A stretch of DNA of 64,000 nt from Clostridium sp. KNHs205 (lineage in GTDB: Bacteria; Bacillota; Clostridia; Lachnospirales; Lachnospiraceae), in contig NZ_JNLE01000005.1 in the NCBI RefSeq assembly GCF_000702945.1, positions 1,488,001 to 1,552,000 of the forward strand, in the 5' to 3' direction. The notes beneath the pieces were generated by a model that did not search any database, was not told the DNA's origin, and saw only the letters and a list, made by a program, of their open reading frames with translations. The position numbers and the translations under genes were made by a program. The first letter of the stretch is position 1; each line of letters starts with the position of its first letter. Below, piece after piece: positions 26,994 to 36,891 of this stretch.

Positions 26994-28082
26994 CTAGTAT
27001 TCCAGTGTTTCCATGTACTTCATATATTTAACAACCATTAATGCAATCTTGAAGGTGATAGCATCTTCAAAAACCCTTAAATCCAGATTAGTGCTCTTCT
27101 GAAGCTTATCCAGACGGTAAACCAGAGTATTTCTATGAATATATAACTGTCTGGAAGTCTCTGATACGTTCAGATTATTCTCAAAGAATTTGTTGATGGT
27201 AGTTAAAGTTTCCTCATCAAATTCATCAGGAGATTTTCCGTCAAAGATTTCCTTTATGAACATCTTGCATAAAGGCATGGGAAGCTGGTAAATAAGTCGT
27301 CCAATACCCAAATTACTGTAAGCCATTACATTTCTGTCACTGTAGAAGATCTTTCCAACGTCCAGCGCCATCTTAGCTTCTTTATAAGATCTTGAAACAT
27401 CCTTAATCTCATTTACGATAGTACCAAAGGCTACATGAACCTTAGTCATTGCTTCTGTGTTAAGCATGTCCAAAATTATCTTAGCCGTCTTATTCATATC
27501 GTCATAAGTTTCATTGGGCTTTAACTCTTTTACCAGGATAATGTTCTTCTCATCAACTGCAGTTATAAAATCCTTGGTCTTGCCTGAGAAAAGTCCTCTT
27601 ACGGTTTCAAGAGCATTGATGTCCTTCTCGTTCTTTGTCTCAATTATGAAGACAACTCTTCTGACATCAGTCTCGATATGAAGCTTTTTTGCTCTGTTGT
27701 AGATATCTACTAACAAGAGATTGTCAAGGAGAAGGTTCTTAATAAAGTTATCCTTATCATATCTCTCCTTATAAGCAACTAACAGGTTCTGTATCTGGAA
27801 AGAAGCAATCTTACCTACCATATAGACATCATCACTGTCGCCTTTTGCTAATATTACATATTCCAACTGGTGCTCATCAAAAACCTTAAAGAACTGATAA
27901 CCCTGAAGCACCTGGCTGTCGGCAGGGGATTCCACAAAGTTCAGAACTGCATTTTCATAGTCATCTGCATTATTTATAGTAGTTGCCAGAGTTTTTCCTT
28001 CTGTATCCATTACACAGAGATCTATTCTGGTAATACCTTTTAAGCCTTCAATGGTGCTCTGCAGAATTTGATTCGATATCAT
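26994..28082 (-). CDS. CdaR/PucR-type transcriptional regulator
   Basis: A 362-residue protein; start at MISNQILQSTIEGLKGITRI (28082) with AAAGGAGTGACAAT. The N-terminal 120 residues resemble the sugar-diacid recognition domain, the middle a GGDEF-like PucR region (RGLFSGKTKDFITAVDEKN), and the end the PucR C-terminal HTH: NLNVSETSRQLYIHRNTLVY RLDKLQ. The recognition helix with IHRNTL is the family hallmark. Members activate uptake and degradation of sugar acids or purines. It precedes the orphan sugar ATPase gene by about 1 kb, on the same strand. Confidence 0.88.
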   Translation of the reverse strand: MISNQILQSTIEGLKGITRIDLCVMDTEGKTLATTINNADDYENAVLNFVESPADSQVLQGYQFFKVFDEHQLEYVILAKGDSDDVYMVGKIASFQIQNLLVAYKERYDKDNFIKNLLLDNLLLVDIYNRAKKLHIETDVRRVVFIIETKNEKDINALETVRGLFSGKTKDFITAVDEKNIILVKELKPNETYDDMNKTAKIILDMLNTEAMTKVHVAFGTIVNEIKDVSRSYKEAKMALDVGKIFYSDRNVMAYSNLGIGRLIYQLPMPLCKMFIKEIFDGKSPDEFDEETLTTINKFFENNLNVSETSRQLYIHRNTLVYRLDKLQKSTNLDLRVFEDAITFKIALMVVKYMKYMETLEY

Positions 28083-28529
28083 ATTGTCACTCCTTTTTTT
28101 ATTCGTACTTAAAACCAAAAATTTATAACCCTTATTTTAGCATTGTTTTCGTAGAAAGTAAACTAAATTTACACAAATTTAATAATATTATTCGTACAAT
28201 ACTGTTAATTCCTCTGGTTTTCTATATAGTTTATTTACTAAACTTTTATTGGGCGTTAGTATTCTTACTTTTAATTTTAAAAAGCTACTTTATAATACTG
28301 ACCTTCAGATTTTATAACTATACAAATAATTTGCATTATCAGTTAAGTTAAGTATAAACCTTGTACATGTGTATTAATAAGAACTTCTTGTTTTTTGCGG
28401 ATACTACTTTTATTCTTTTATATATAGCATCCATTCATAAGCTACTGGTTCCATACATAAACTAGGTTAAGTCATTCGCTAGATTCAAGAATAACTAAGT
28501 TAGGCCCTAAGCTGGGTCTTTCCATAGTA

Positions 28530-28875
28530 TAGCTTAGGTCACGAGCTGGTTTCAGGTATATAATTACCTCGGTCTTGCGCTGGTTTCAGATATTTTATTG
28601 CCTCGATTTTGCGCTGCTCAGATATATAAATGCCTCGGTCTCGCACTGGTTCAGGTATGTAATTGCCTCAATTTTGAGCTGGTCTCAGATATATAATTGC
28701 CTTGATCTTGCGCTGGTTTCAGGTATATAATTGCCTCAATCTTGTGCTGATTTCAGCTATATAATTGCCTTGATCTTACGATGGTTTCAGATATGTAATT
28801 ACCCCTATCTTGCGCGAGTCACAGGTATATAATTGCCTCAATCTTGCATTGGTTTCAGATATATAACAGCCTCTG
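28530..28875. repeat. About ten 34-36-bp tandem repeats
   Basis: A unit close to TTGCCTCAATCTTGCGCTGG followed by TTTCAGATATATAA recurs with several substitutions per copy. There are no unique spacers, so it is not a CRISPR array. It fills most of the roughly 900-base gap between msmX and the CdaR-like gene (28083-29005), where no gene is visible. Confidence 0.85.
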
Positions 28876-29005
28876 CCATAAATTAGTTTTATGCATTTAT
28901 TGACTTTCGTCTATGATTAGGCCATGCGCCATGCGTATTATTTGCTAAAGCAAAAAGTAAGCAACTTCTGTGGATCCCCCTATAATTGATTTTATAAAGC
29001 AAAAA

Positions 29006-29030
29006 CAGAGAACCCATAAGAGTTCTCTGC
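29006..29030 (-). terminator. msmX terminator
   Basis: GCAGAGAACTC and GGGTTCTCTG form the stem, followed by TTTTTGC on the minus strand, 80 bases after the msmX stop. Confidence 0.75.
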
Positions 29031-29106
29031 TTATATTAATAATAAATTATATTTGCTTTTAAACAGTGATTAATGTACCGCTTTACCATCCTTGATAATA
29101 GAATGA

Positions 29107-30219
29107 TTAGTGTGTAATAACCTGCTCTGTCTCTTTATCAAATACATGAATCTTAGTTAAGTCAAATGCTACCTTGATTGTATCGCCAGGTCTAGCAGTT
29201 GTACGAGGATTTACTCTTGCAGTTACATCGAACTGATCTACTGAGAAATACAGGTAAACTTCAGCACCTAATAACTCGTATACTCTTACAGTTGCATTAA
29301 CAACACTGTCAGGTGAGCTGCTGATGAACATTTCTTCATCTTTCACATCTTCAGGACGAATTCCTAAGATAACAGTCTTATTCTCATATCCGCCTTCAAG
29401 AACCTTCTTGCCTTTAGCTTCAGGTAATTTGATGGAGTGTGAACCAAACTTTAAGGAAACTGTGCTGCCATCTTTTACTACAGTAGCTTCGATTACGTTC
29501 ATCTGAGGTGAACCAATAAAGGTTGCTACGAATAAATTGTTAGGCATGTTGTACAGGTTCTGAGGAGAATCAACCTGCTGAACAACACCGTCTTTCATTA
29601 CAACGATTCTTGTTCCAAGTGTCATAGCCTCTGTCTGATCATGTGTAACGTAGATGATAGTTGTCTGAAGTCTCTGATGTAACTTGGAGATCTCAATACG
29701 CATCTGTACTCTTAGCTTAGCATCCAAGTTGGATAAAGGCTCATCCATAAGGAATACTTTAGGATTACGAACGATAGCACGACCCATGGCAACACGCTGT
29801 CTCTGTCCACCGGATAAAGCCTTAGGCTTACGGTCTAATAAGTGCTCAATGTCAAGGATCTTAGCTGCTTCACGTACTAATTTCTCGATCTGGTCTTTAG
29901 GAGTTTTTCTTAACTTAAGACCAAATGCCATATTATCATAAACAGACATGTGAGGATATAAAGCGTAGTTCTGGAAAACCATCGCGATATCTCTGTCTTT
30001 GGGTTCTACATCATTTACTAACTTATCGGCAATCCATAACTCACCGCCTGTGATTTCCTCCAGACCTGCGATCATACGTAATGTTGTGGACTTTCCACAA
30101 CCTGAGGGTCCTACGAAGATGATGAATTCTTTGTCAGCGATTTCAAGATTAAAATCTTTAACAGCTACAAAACCGTTGGGGTATGTTTTGTTGATGTTCT
30201 TTAAAGATAAACTTGCCAT
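29107..30219 (-). CDS. msmX: Sugar ABC transporter ATPase (multitask, MsmX/UgpC type)
   Basis: A 370-residue CUT1-family ATPase. Walker A FVGPSGCGKSTTLRMIAGLE, signature LSGGQRQRVAMGRAI, Walker B VFLMDEPLSNLD, H-loop YVTHDQTEAMTLG, then a C-terminal TOBE/OB regulatory domain with ILGIRPEDVKDEE. No permease or binding-protein genes flank it, and it has its own terminator. That is the usual arrangement of the shared ATPase that energises many sugar importers in Firmicutes. RBS GGGAGGAAATTAT. Confidence 0.93.
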   Translation of the reverse strand: MASLSLKNINKTYPNGFVAVKDFNLEIADKEFIIFVGPSGCGKSTTLRMIAGLEEITGGELWIADKLVNDVEPKDRDIAMVFQNYALYPHMSVYDNMAFGLKLRKTPKDQIEKLVREAAKILDIEHLLDRKPKALSGGQRQRVAMGRAIVRNPKVFLMDEPLSNLDAKLRVQMRIEISKLHQRLQTTIIYVTHDQTEAMTLGTRIVVMKDGVVQQVDSPQNLYNMPNNLFVATFIGSPQMNVIEATVVKDGSTVSLKFGSHSIKLPEAKGKKVLEGGYENKTVILGIRPEDVKDEEMFISSSPDSVVNATVRVYELLGAEVYLYFSVDQFDVTARVNPRTTARPGDTIKVAFDLTKIHVFDKETEQVITH

Positions 30220-30416
30220 TTTATAATTTCCTCCCTAAATTTTAATGCCATCATGTGCTCTGTCTTGTACTATTACTATATGTCTAACTATACACTATTA
30301 GCACAATGAAAGCCATATCCCAATTCCACAAATTAATTTTTGCCATTTTGTGTACTTTGTATATTCAACTTAAAAATAAGTACTTTTACCGATATTTTGT
30401 TGACTGCCCGTTAATT

Positions 30417-31292
30417 TTACTGTCTATATTCTCTAAAACCCTCGCCCATAACCTCTCTGGCATCACTCACAATGATGAAAGCTCTGGGGTCGACTTCCGC
30501 AACCAGTTCTTTTAATTCAACAATTTCCTTCTTGGAAACTACACAAAACAGCATTTTCTTTTCCTTATTTGAGTACATACCGGTAGCAGAAATACCGGTG
30601 ACCCCCCTGTCCAGGTCAGCTATAATGCGCTCAGCAATTTTTTCATAATGCTCAGAAATGATATAGGCCATTTTGGCAAACTTAAGACCTTCCAGAATGC
30701 TGTCAGATATTTTTGCAGTGATGTATACAGCAATTATTGCGTAAAGTGCCTTTGTAATACCAAAGCTTATAATACCGATAGTAACTACGATAGCATCTAT
30801 AACAATAAGAATTCTTGGAACTGTATGATAAGGAATAAATTTATGAATTATCATAGCTAACATGTCCGTACCACCGGTAGAGGCATTGGCAGCAAATACA
30901 AGACCAATTCCTACTCCTCCGATTACTCCGCCAAAAACCGCTGCCAGCAGATAGTCGTGTCCCAGAAAATTAATATCAGAAGGTACGAGAGCAAGGGCTA
31001 AGGTGAAACTGATCTCCGCTAAAAAAGCATGTTTAACAAAAGTCTTACCACGAACCAGTATAGCTGCAATAAATAAAGGTACATTCAGCGCCAGGTTGGT
31101 AATCCAGATGGGTATTCCGTCCTCAATAACCAAACCAGTCAGCTTCTTTATAACAATAGCAAGACCGGACAAGCCTCCTGTTACCATTTCCATTGGTTCA
31201 TATACCAGGTTCACAGACACTGCCATTAAGATTGTTCCTACTATAATAAGTATATAGTGGGTAAACTTATTTTTATAAACATGCATTTCCAT
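30417..31292 (-). CDS. YitT family membrane protein
   Basis: A 291-residue protein with five or six membrane helices (about 12-32, 58-78, 85-100, 105-130, 150-180) and glycine-rich turns (GGVIGGVGIGLVFAANASTGG), the DUF161 region. The C-terminal cytoplasmic DUF2179 domain contains RGVTGISATGMYSNKEKKML. The family is widespread in Firmicutes with no settled biochemical role. Monocistronic, RBS AAAGGTGATACG. Confidence 0.88.
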   Translation of the reverse strand: MEMHVYKNKFTHYILIIVGTILMAVSVNLVYEPMEMVTGGLSGLAIVIKKLTGLVIEDGIPIWITNLALNVPLFIAAILVRGKTFVKHAFLAEISFTLALALVPSDINFLGHDYLLAAVFGGVIGGVGIGLVFAANASTGGTDMLAMIIHKFIPYHTVPRILIVIDAIVVTIGIISFGITKALYAIIAVYITAKISDSILEGLKFAKMAYIISEHYEKIAERIIADLDRGVTGISATGMYSNKEKKMLFCVVSKKEIVELKELVAEVDPRAFIIVSDAREVMGEGFREYRQ

Positions 31293-31545
31293 ATCGTATC
31301 ACCTTTTCTGTAGGTATTTTTCAACTATTATTAAGCTAAACTTAATATTTAACTTTAAAATTTGTTATGGCCCGGATATACTTTTATCATATCACTGTAT
31401 ATTCTTATTTAATTTTAGCCCTTTCACGGTTCTTTATACTTTTGATTTTAATCAGAGTTGTGAAGACAAAATTAACTCATGGATATTTTATCCATTAAGA
31501 GCCATTTTATAGTATAACAGAAAAGTTTTAGATAGACAAGACAGA
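31293..31545. other. Spacer without recognised feature
   Basis: About 250 AT-rich bases between yitT and the secreted-protein pair; it must contain the yitT promoter, but I cannot single one out. No ORF seen. Confidence 0.5.
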
Positions 31546-34500
31546 TTAATGAGTACCTCTTGAGGTCCAATCTCCGTTGACATTTTTATTAGCATAATAG
31601 ATGATGTAGTCACCATCCTGAAAATTAAAGGTTATACCGCCATAACTGGTCTTCTGATACTGATACCCTTCTCTTTTCCACATGTTACAATAGCCGTTAG
31701 TGCTGTTCTTTTCATTAATATAGCTTAGATTTAGTGTGCCGTGTTTTACCGTTGTAATGTCAAAGTTCACGATGATATAGCCTTCTTTTAGCCAAAAGGA
31801 TTCCTTATAATTCAACCCTCCATTATTTATAGCATATTGAGTTACATCAAAGCCTTTTGGTACTATATGTACTTCCGCCGGCAGATAATATTCACCATAC
31901 CATTTCTGTACGCTGGTTGCGACTTGTTTTGCCGTTACTCCTGAGGGAATCTGTGTGATGGTACCAACATACATCCTAAGGCTGGAAGGTAACATGATAT
32001 TCATAAAATTATATACCTTTTTATGCTGTGATTTGATTTTTTGTAACGTTACTCCCTCAAAAAAAGCTGTCTTTTCAAGTTCACTTTCCGGAATACCCAG
32101 GTAAGGATCTCCTGTCTTGATGGACTTATCATTCTCAAGGTCAATATTTCCACCCATCTTAACCATGACATTTTGCTTGCCACCAAAAGTTTCAGAGTAG
32201 TAAATATCAACTTCCTTACGATTGTTACCCTTCTTATCTACATAGTAGAACTTAGGCTGTATTCTTACATAATCATCCTTCTCTGCCATACTACCAACTG
32301 TAGTAAGCGAAAAACGTGTCATGTACCCGGTTTTTAAGATACCCTGATTCTTATATACAGGATGGCTGCCGTTTACCATTGTTAGTGTGTACTTAGCATC
32401 CTGTCCATTACTGTTTCCATTCTGATCTTTTGTACCAACAGTATATTTAAATCCGGTCATTTTAAGGGAATTAGACAAACGAAATACTTTTTCCCAAATT
32501 GGATAGTCTGTAACATCGTAGATATTTAATCCGTAAATTCTTCCGGATATCTGAACAATAGAGTTATCTTCTGCTGCATAATTATCAAGTCGTGTATTTG
32601 CCACGTCTTCAACTTTTTCCAACTTATCATTCGCAGCTGCGTTAATAGCAGTACTCCTATACCGGATTTCATATCTTCCTTCAGGAACCCATATGGGTAC
32701 ATAGAACAATGTGTTTTCAGTAACGCTAGTCCAGGTATTTTGGGGAATGTATGTCCCGCTTGTTGAGCTACCTTTGTATACATCAAATGCAAATTTAACT
32801 TGCCTGCTTGCTATGTATTTTGAATAATCTCGGTATCCGTATCCTTTTATATCCCTGTGACTTCCCGTTGTTGGAAGTGTTACATAAAAAGGTCTATCAA
32901 GTACCAGGGATGCATAAACCGGATCTGGTGTAATCATCTGGTTGTCTTTCCGGTTATCCTGTACCATTCCATCACATACAACCGGAGTATGTACTACCAC
33001 TGGATTTATATCACTGATTTCATATTGTTCTTCAATTTCAAATATCGTTTCGTTTCCGATATTAACAATAGGTTTGTAATTAACTATTCCCTCGCTTGAG
33101 TACTCTTCATTTGCCAATGTTCCTGGTATAACTAATCCAGATTTAAAGAAAACATTATCTCTTACCTCCTCTTGTCCTTCCGGAATGGCAATGGGATTAG
33201 TTGTTTCTTCTTCCTTTATTGCATCTGATATGATTGTTTGTCCATTAAATACTAACTTATCATTTTTACATTTAATCTTGACGATGGCTGCTTCCGCTTT
33301 ATCTTTCCAATCCTCTGTAGGTATCGAAGGTTCTGTAGATTCACCATTGATAGTTTCTCCCGGCAACCTAACTGTTTTCACTTCTCCATCATTAAGAGGA
33401 GTAACTAAGTGTTCGCTTTCCTCTGTAGAATTCGTATAACTCACTGTGGGTGAAGTATAACTTGCGGGAGTCATTTCTACTTTACCACCTGGTAAGGCAT
33501 CATTAAGTACTATTGCTTTATCAAGGCCGTATACCACTAAGGCATCAATATACCAATATGAATATTTACGCTCGATGTAATATGTCTTCGTTATTGGAAC
33601 AATGGAGCTTTTATCATGCTTTTCTCCCTTTGTATCCGTTTCCGTCCAGGTAAGTGTATAATTCTTTGTTACATTTACCGGATAGACTTTCGTTCCGGAT
33701 TTTTTGATAAAGTTATAAGCGGAAAGATACTTACTTGTTTTTACATTGGCATAGAGACTTTCTGTGCCTGGGATTCCGTCCAGGACATCGTAAGTTTCAT
33801 TCCCCCTGGTATCTGCAGCTATTACGGCTGTTGGATCTATTATTTCAACCTCCCTTGACATATTGTCCTCTGTTTCACTGGGGAGTTTCTCACTGAATTT
33901 ACGGTACATTGCAACAATCTTAAGTCCCTTGTCTTTGACTGTATATTCCCTATCCCTTAAATAGCTGATTGCTGAAGCATATTCACTTGCTGATAAAAAG
34001 GGATTGATATCCGTTTTTCGATTTCCTACGTTCTTCTTTGGCTCTCGAAGATTAACATAATAGAGTCTGTAAAGATAGTATTTTGTACCGTCTATATGAT
34101 CCGATATCTTAGTGCTATTGGTTGTGAAGATTGTATTTTTAGTCTGTGCTGTATAGCTTTTTGAATCGTGCAGCGTGCTTGTACCATTACTATAAATTCT
34201 TCTTTCAATTGCAATTGGTTCTTTGTTGTCAGTTCCGTAATGGAATTCAAGTTCAAGATCAAAACGATCTTCAAAATCAGATGTATCATTCCAAGTCTCC
34301 GCTGTTGCAATTCCATAAGGTTTTCCGGATAAATTATAGTATTCAAAATTATTTTCTTTATCACCATACACGGTGTGAAAAATACCATTAAAATATATAG
34401 TATCATTTTCTTTGACTTCATCTAATTTCGTTTTACTAAATGCCGCATTTACTTGGCTAATATTAAAAGTAAATGTTGTATATACTTTTCCATCAGCACC

Positions 34501-34788
34501 ATTCACAGATTTTTTCTGTCCATCTTCAAGCTTAAAAATAGCATATTCTTTGTCTTTTCGTGGAAATCCTTTTGTTTTATCTCTACGAACCGTAAATCCT
34601 ATGGTTTTCCATCTTATTTCGGAAGTAGCTTTTGTATCTCTTGTTGTAAATGTTATATCACCATTCTTTATATTCATTCTTAAATCTGGTTTATCATCAT
34701 CGTCATCAGCATAAGTTATAATGCTAGGCAGCAATATAATCATCAAGCAAAACAAAATGAATATTATTCCCTTTATAATTCTTTCCAT
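31546..34788 (-). CDS. Large secreted protein, DUF5704-like
   Basis: A 1080-residue protein with a signal peptide (KGIIFILFCLMIILLPSIIT, cleavage near YA-DDDDD). The rest is extracellular, rich in Thr, Tyr, Asn and Ser, with beta-rich segments and no cysteine-rich or LPXTG motif. The overall composition and its pairing with an S-layer-homology-like protein fit the DUF5704 family of Clostridia, whose function is unknown. It starts 14 bases after the neighbouring gene ends, so the two form an operon. The final stretch (NENSTNGYCNMWKREGYQYQ type) suggests a globular end domain. Surface assembly or adhesion is a guess. Confidence 0.6.
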   Translation of the reverse strand: MERIIKGIIFILFCLMIILLPSIITYADDDDDKPDLRMNIKNGDITFTTRDTKATSEIRWKTIGFTVRRDKTKGFPRKDKEYAIFKLEDGQKKSVNGADGKVYTTFTFNISQVNAAFSKTKLDEVKENDTIYFNGIFHTVYGDKENNFEYYNLSGKPYGIATAETWNDTSDFEDRFDLELEFHYGTDNKEPIAIERRIYSNGTSTLHDSKSYTAQTKNTIFTTNSTKISDHIDGTKYYLYRLYYVNLREPKKNVGNRKTDINPFLSASEYASAISYLRDREYTVKDKGLKIVAMYRKFSEKLPSETEDNMSREVEIIDPTAVIAADTRGNETYDVLDGIPGTESLYANVKTSKYLSAYNFIKKSGTKVYPVNVTKNYTLTWTETDTKGEKHDKSSIVPITKTYYIERKYSYWYIDALVVYGLDKAIVLNDALPGGKVEMTPASYTSPTVSYTNSTEESEHLVTPLNDGEVKTVRLPGETINGESTEPSIPTEDWKDKAEAAIVKIKCKNDKLVFNGQTIISDAIKEEETTNPIAIPEGQEEVRDNVFFKSGLVIPGTLANEEYSSEGIVNYKPIVNIGNETIFEIEEQYEISDINPVVVHTPVVCDGMVQDNRKDNQMITPDPVYASLVLDRPFYVTLPTTGSHRDIKGYGYRDYSKYIASRQVKFAFDVYKGSSTSGTYIPQNTWTSVTENTLFYVPIWVPEGRYEIRYRSTAINAAANDKLEKVEDVANTRLDNYAAEDNSIVQISGRIYGLNIYDVTDYPIWEKVFRLSNSLKMTGFKYTVGTKDQNGNSNGQDAKYTLTMVNGSHPVYKNQGILKTGYMTRFSLTTVGSMAEKDDYVRIQPKFYYVDKKGNNRKEVDIYYSETFGGKQNVMVKMGGNIDLENDKSIKTGDPYLGIPESELEKTAFFEGVTLQKIKSQHKKVYNFMNIMLPSSLRMYVGTITQIPSGVTAKQVATSVQKWYGEYYLPAEVHIVPKGFDVTQYAINNGGLNYKESFWLKEGYIIVNFDITTVKHGTLNLSYINEKNSTNGYCNMWKREGYQYQKTSYGGITFNFQDGDYIIYYANKNVNGDWTSRGTH

Positions 34789-34802
34789 TTCTGATATTTT
34801 CC

Positions 34803-36053
34803 TTATTCTCCTTTGTAAAAATAATCGTCCAAAGCATCATCAAATATAGCAAAATCACTTCCATTACTAGAACCATTTGCAGTTGCAAGTTCAATATCAT
34901 AAACCCCCTCAAACCATTTATCTCTAATTAATCCCTGAAAATTCACATGTTTTCTTGAAAAGAATAAATCTTCTTGGGCTTTTTTTTCACCAGGAAAAGA
35001 TACTTTAAATTTTACATATACTCTTATTCTATAACTCTGGTCAAAGTATAAAGAAGATGGCTCAACAGAAATCACCGAACTTTTTATGACTACTTTATTT
35101 TTCTTAACAGAACTCACATATGTTTTTATATCATCAGTTGTCTTTTTATTAGATGATGCATTACTATAAACAAAATATGTTTTCCTTAAGTTGTTTACCC
35201 ATGTATTATTGACAGTACGATAATCTATGTTTAAACGATATTTTAGATTATCTTCAACTTTCTTTACCCAGGTATCAGCGAATTGATAAATACTTGTGGG
35301 GTCTGAAGCTTCATTTTCTTTCTCTCTTGCAATATATGCTGCAGATGCATAGTCCTTTCCCTCTACTGGTTCCCATGAATATGTAGCCCTTTGGTACATA
35401 AACTTCATTTCATAAAAAGAATTTGGATAAGCTTCTAATATGTAAGGATAACTTTTTGCATTCTTCGGAAGATTTGTTGTCCTTATCAACTGCCCATCAG
35501 GACTAAGTTTTGCCCTGCCTTTCGTATTCTTCAGCAAAGCTACAACTTTTTTTGCATCTGCAGTAGTCAAATAATCATAGCCATCAAATGCTCTGTTCTG
35601 TATGTACATTCCATTGCTTTTTCCAACAATAAGACCTTTTGCATAAACCTTTGCAACAGCTTCTCTTTTCCCTGCAGGTATTTTCTTAATATCAGAAATT
35701 CTTTTGGCTAGAATAATTTCAAGTAACTCAGCATCAACTTTATCACCATTTAAATATTCATCGGCACGATTAAGAAGTACTGCTGCATCCACTCTTGTTA
35801 GATCTGCTTTATAATCTTTGAAATCCCCTTCTTTAACAATTCCGGCAGCTAATGCAGCTTTCAAATAAGGACTTTTAGCTGTAGTATCTACTTCAAGTCC
35901 TACAGCAGGTACCAGCAGCTTAATAAAATTATAAATTTTAATTTTATTACTTGCTGCCGCTGAAGTCTGCGCTGGTATTAAAATACACGAAAATATAATA
36001 GTTAAAACTAGTAATAGGCATATTCCTCTGTTTTTAAGTATTTTCTTAGTCAT
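34803..36053 (-). CDS. Secreted protein with S-layer-homology-like repeats
   Basis: A 416-residue protein with a signal peptide (GICLLLVLTIIFSCILIPAQ, cleavage near TSAAA). Two SLH-like segments follow: around residues 45-105 (YLKAALAAGIVKEGDFKDYK then LTRVDAAVLLNRA) and 110-180 (AVAKVYAKGLIVGKSNGMYI then LTTADAKKVVALL). SLH modules bind secondary cell-wall polymers. The C-terminal 230 residues are unrecognised. First gene of the pair with the 1080-residue protein, so it may anchor its partner at the wall. Confidence 0.65.
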   Translation of the reverse strand: MTKKILKNRGICLLLVLTIIFSCILIPAQTSAAASNKIKIYNFIKLLVPAVGLEVDTTAKSPYLKAALAAGIVKEGDFKDYKADLTRVDAAVLLNRADEYLNGDKVDAELLEIILAKRISDIKKIPAGKREAVAKVYAKGLIVGKSNGMYIQNRAFDGYDYLTTADAKKVVALLKNTKGRAKLSPDGQLIRTTNLPKNAKSYPYILEAYPNSFYEMKFMYQRATYSWEPVEGKDYASAAYIAREKENEASDPTSIYQFADTWVKKVEDNLKYRLNIDYRTVNNTWVNNLRKTYFVYSNASSNKKTTDDIKTYVSSVKKNKVVIKSSVISVEPSSLYFDQSYRIRVYVKFKVSFPGEKKAQEDLFFSRKHVNFQGLIRDKWFEGVYDIELATANGSSNGSDFAIFDDALDDYFYKGE

Positions 36054-36786
36054 TATAATATTCCCTCCATCATCTTTCTTTTGTAAAAAATATTTAATTT
36101 CTTATACAGAATAGTTCCAATACAGAAATCCTTATCCGAACAAAGAATAACCACCAACAAAAGCATTCATTACGAAAATTTATTTCAAATTTGCATCATT
36201 TGGTTAGTTTTCAAATTTATCAGATATTCTGTCTAGGATTCTCCTATTTTTTCTGAAATTCTTTATTTTTTTACTAATTTTACCACACCAACTATGAAAT
36301 GACTATATTCATAATCGGTTAATTTTGAGATACTTTCACAAATTTTAGTTAGTTAGCTGAATGTTTCTGATAATCTTGATTATTGAATGGAATTTGTTAA
36401 ACAGACTAAACATAGTGTAACTCAAGAAAAATATTAATATTAGACGTTTATTACTCAATTAGACTAATTAGATATAATGATAATTATTGATTCCCAGCAT
36501 CTATCTTTTATTTATTCCTGGTAAGTAGGGAATAATTAATTTCCAGACAGCAAGAATAAAAAACTCTTACAGTACTATAACATATATTTCCACTTTAAGC
36601 AAGCATTCCTTCTATATAATTTATACTTCACACTTCATCCTTTCTATAAATTTCATACTTCATTTCATACTTCATTATATTTTCAATTTCATACTCTACT
36701 CTACTACCGGTACATACTACCTCTACCGTTATAGAGCAAATTTCATAATATTTTGTATCCCATCACCACTGGACACATACTCAACT
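36054..36786. other. Long AT-rich spacer, no gene seen
   Basis: About 730 bases between the secreted-protein operon and glyS. Neither strand has an ORF with an RBS. It presumably holds the promoter of the secreted-protein operon. A short CTTCATACTTCA-type repetition occurs near 36600-36690. Confidence 0.55.
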
Positions 36787-36837
36787 AATAAGAACATATC
36801 GCAAAAAAGCTGTATAATAAAACGATATGTTCTTATT
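36787..36837 (-). terminator. glyS terminator-like hairpin
   Basis: AATAAGAACATATCG (36787-36801) pairs perfectly with CGATATGTTCTTATT (36823-36837) across a 21-base loop. It lies 55 bases beyond the glyS stop. Confidence 0.6.
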
Positions 36838-36891
36838 AAAATAACACAGCGGACAAATATAAATATTTTAAGAATCCATCCAAATCACCTG

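Noticed and set aside
28530-28875. CRISPR-like appearance of the 34-36-bp periodic region
   Set aside because: The copies are contiguous, diverged, and have no unique spacers; no cas genes lie nearby.
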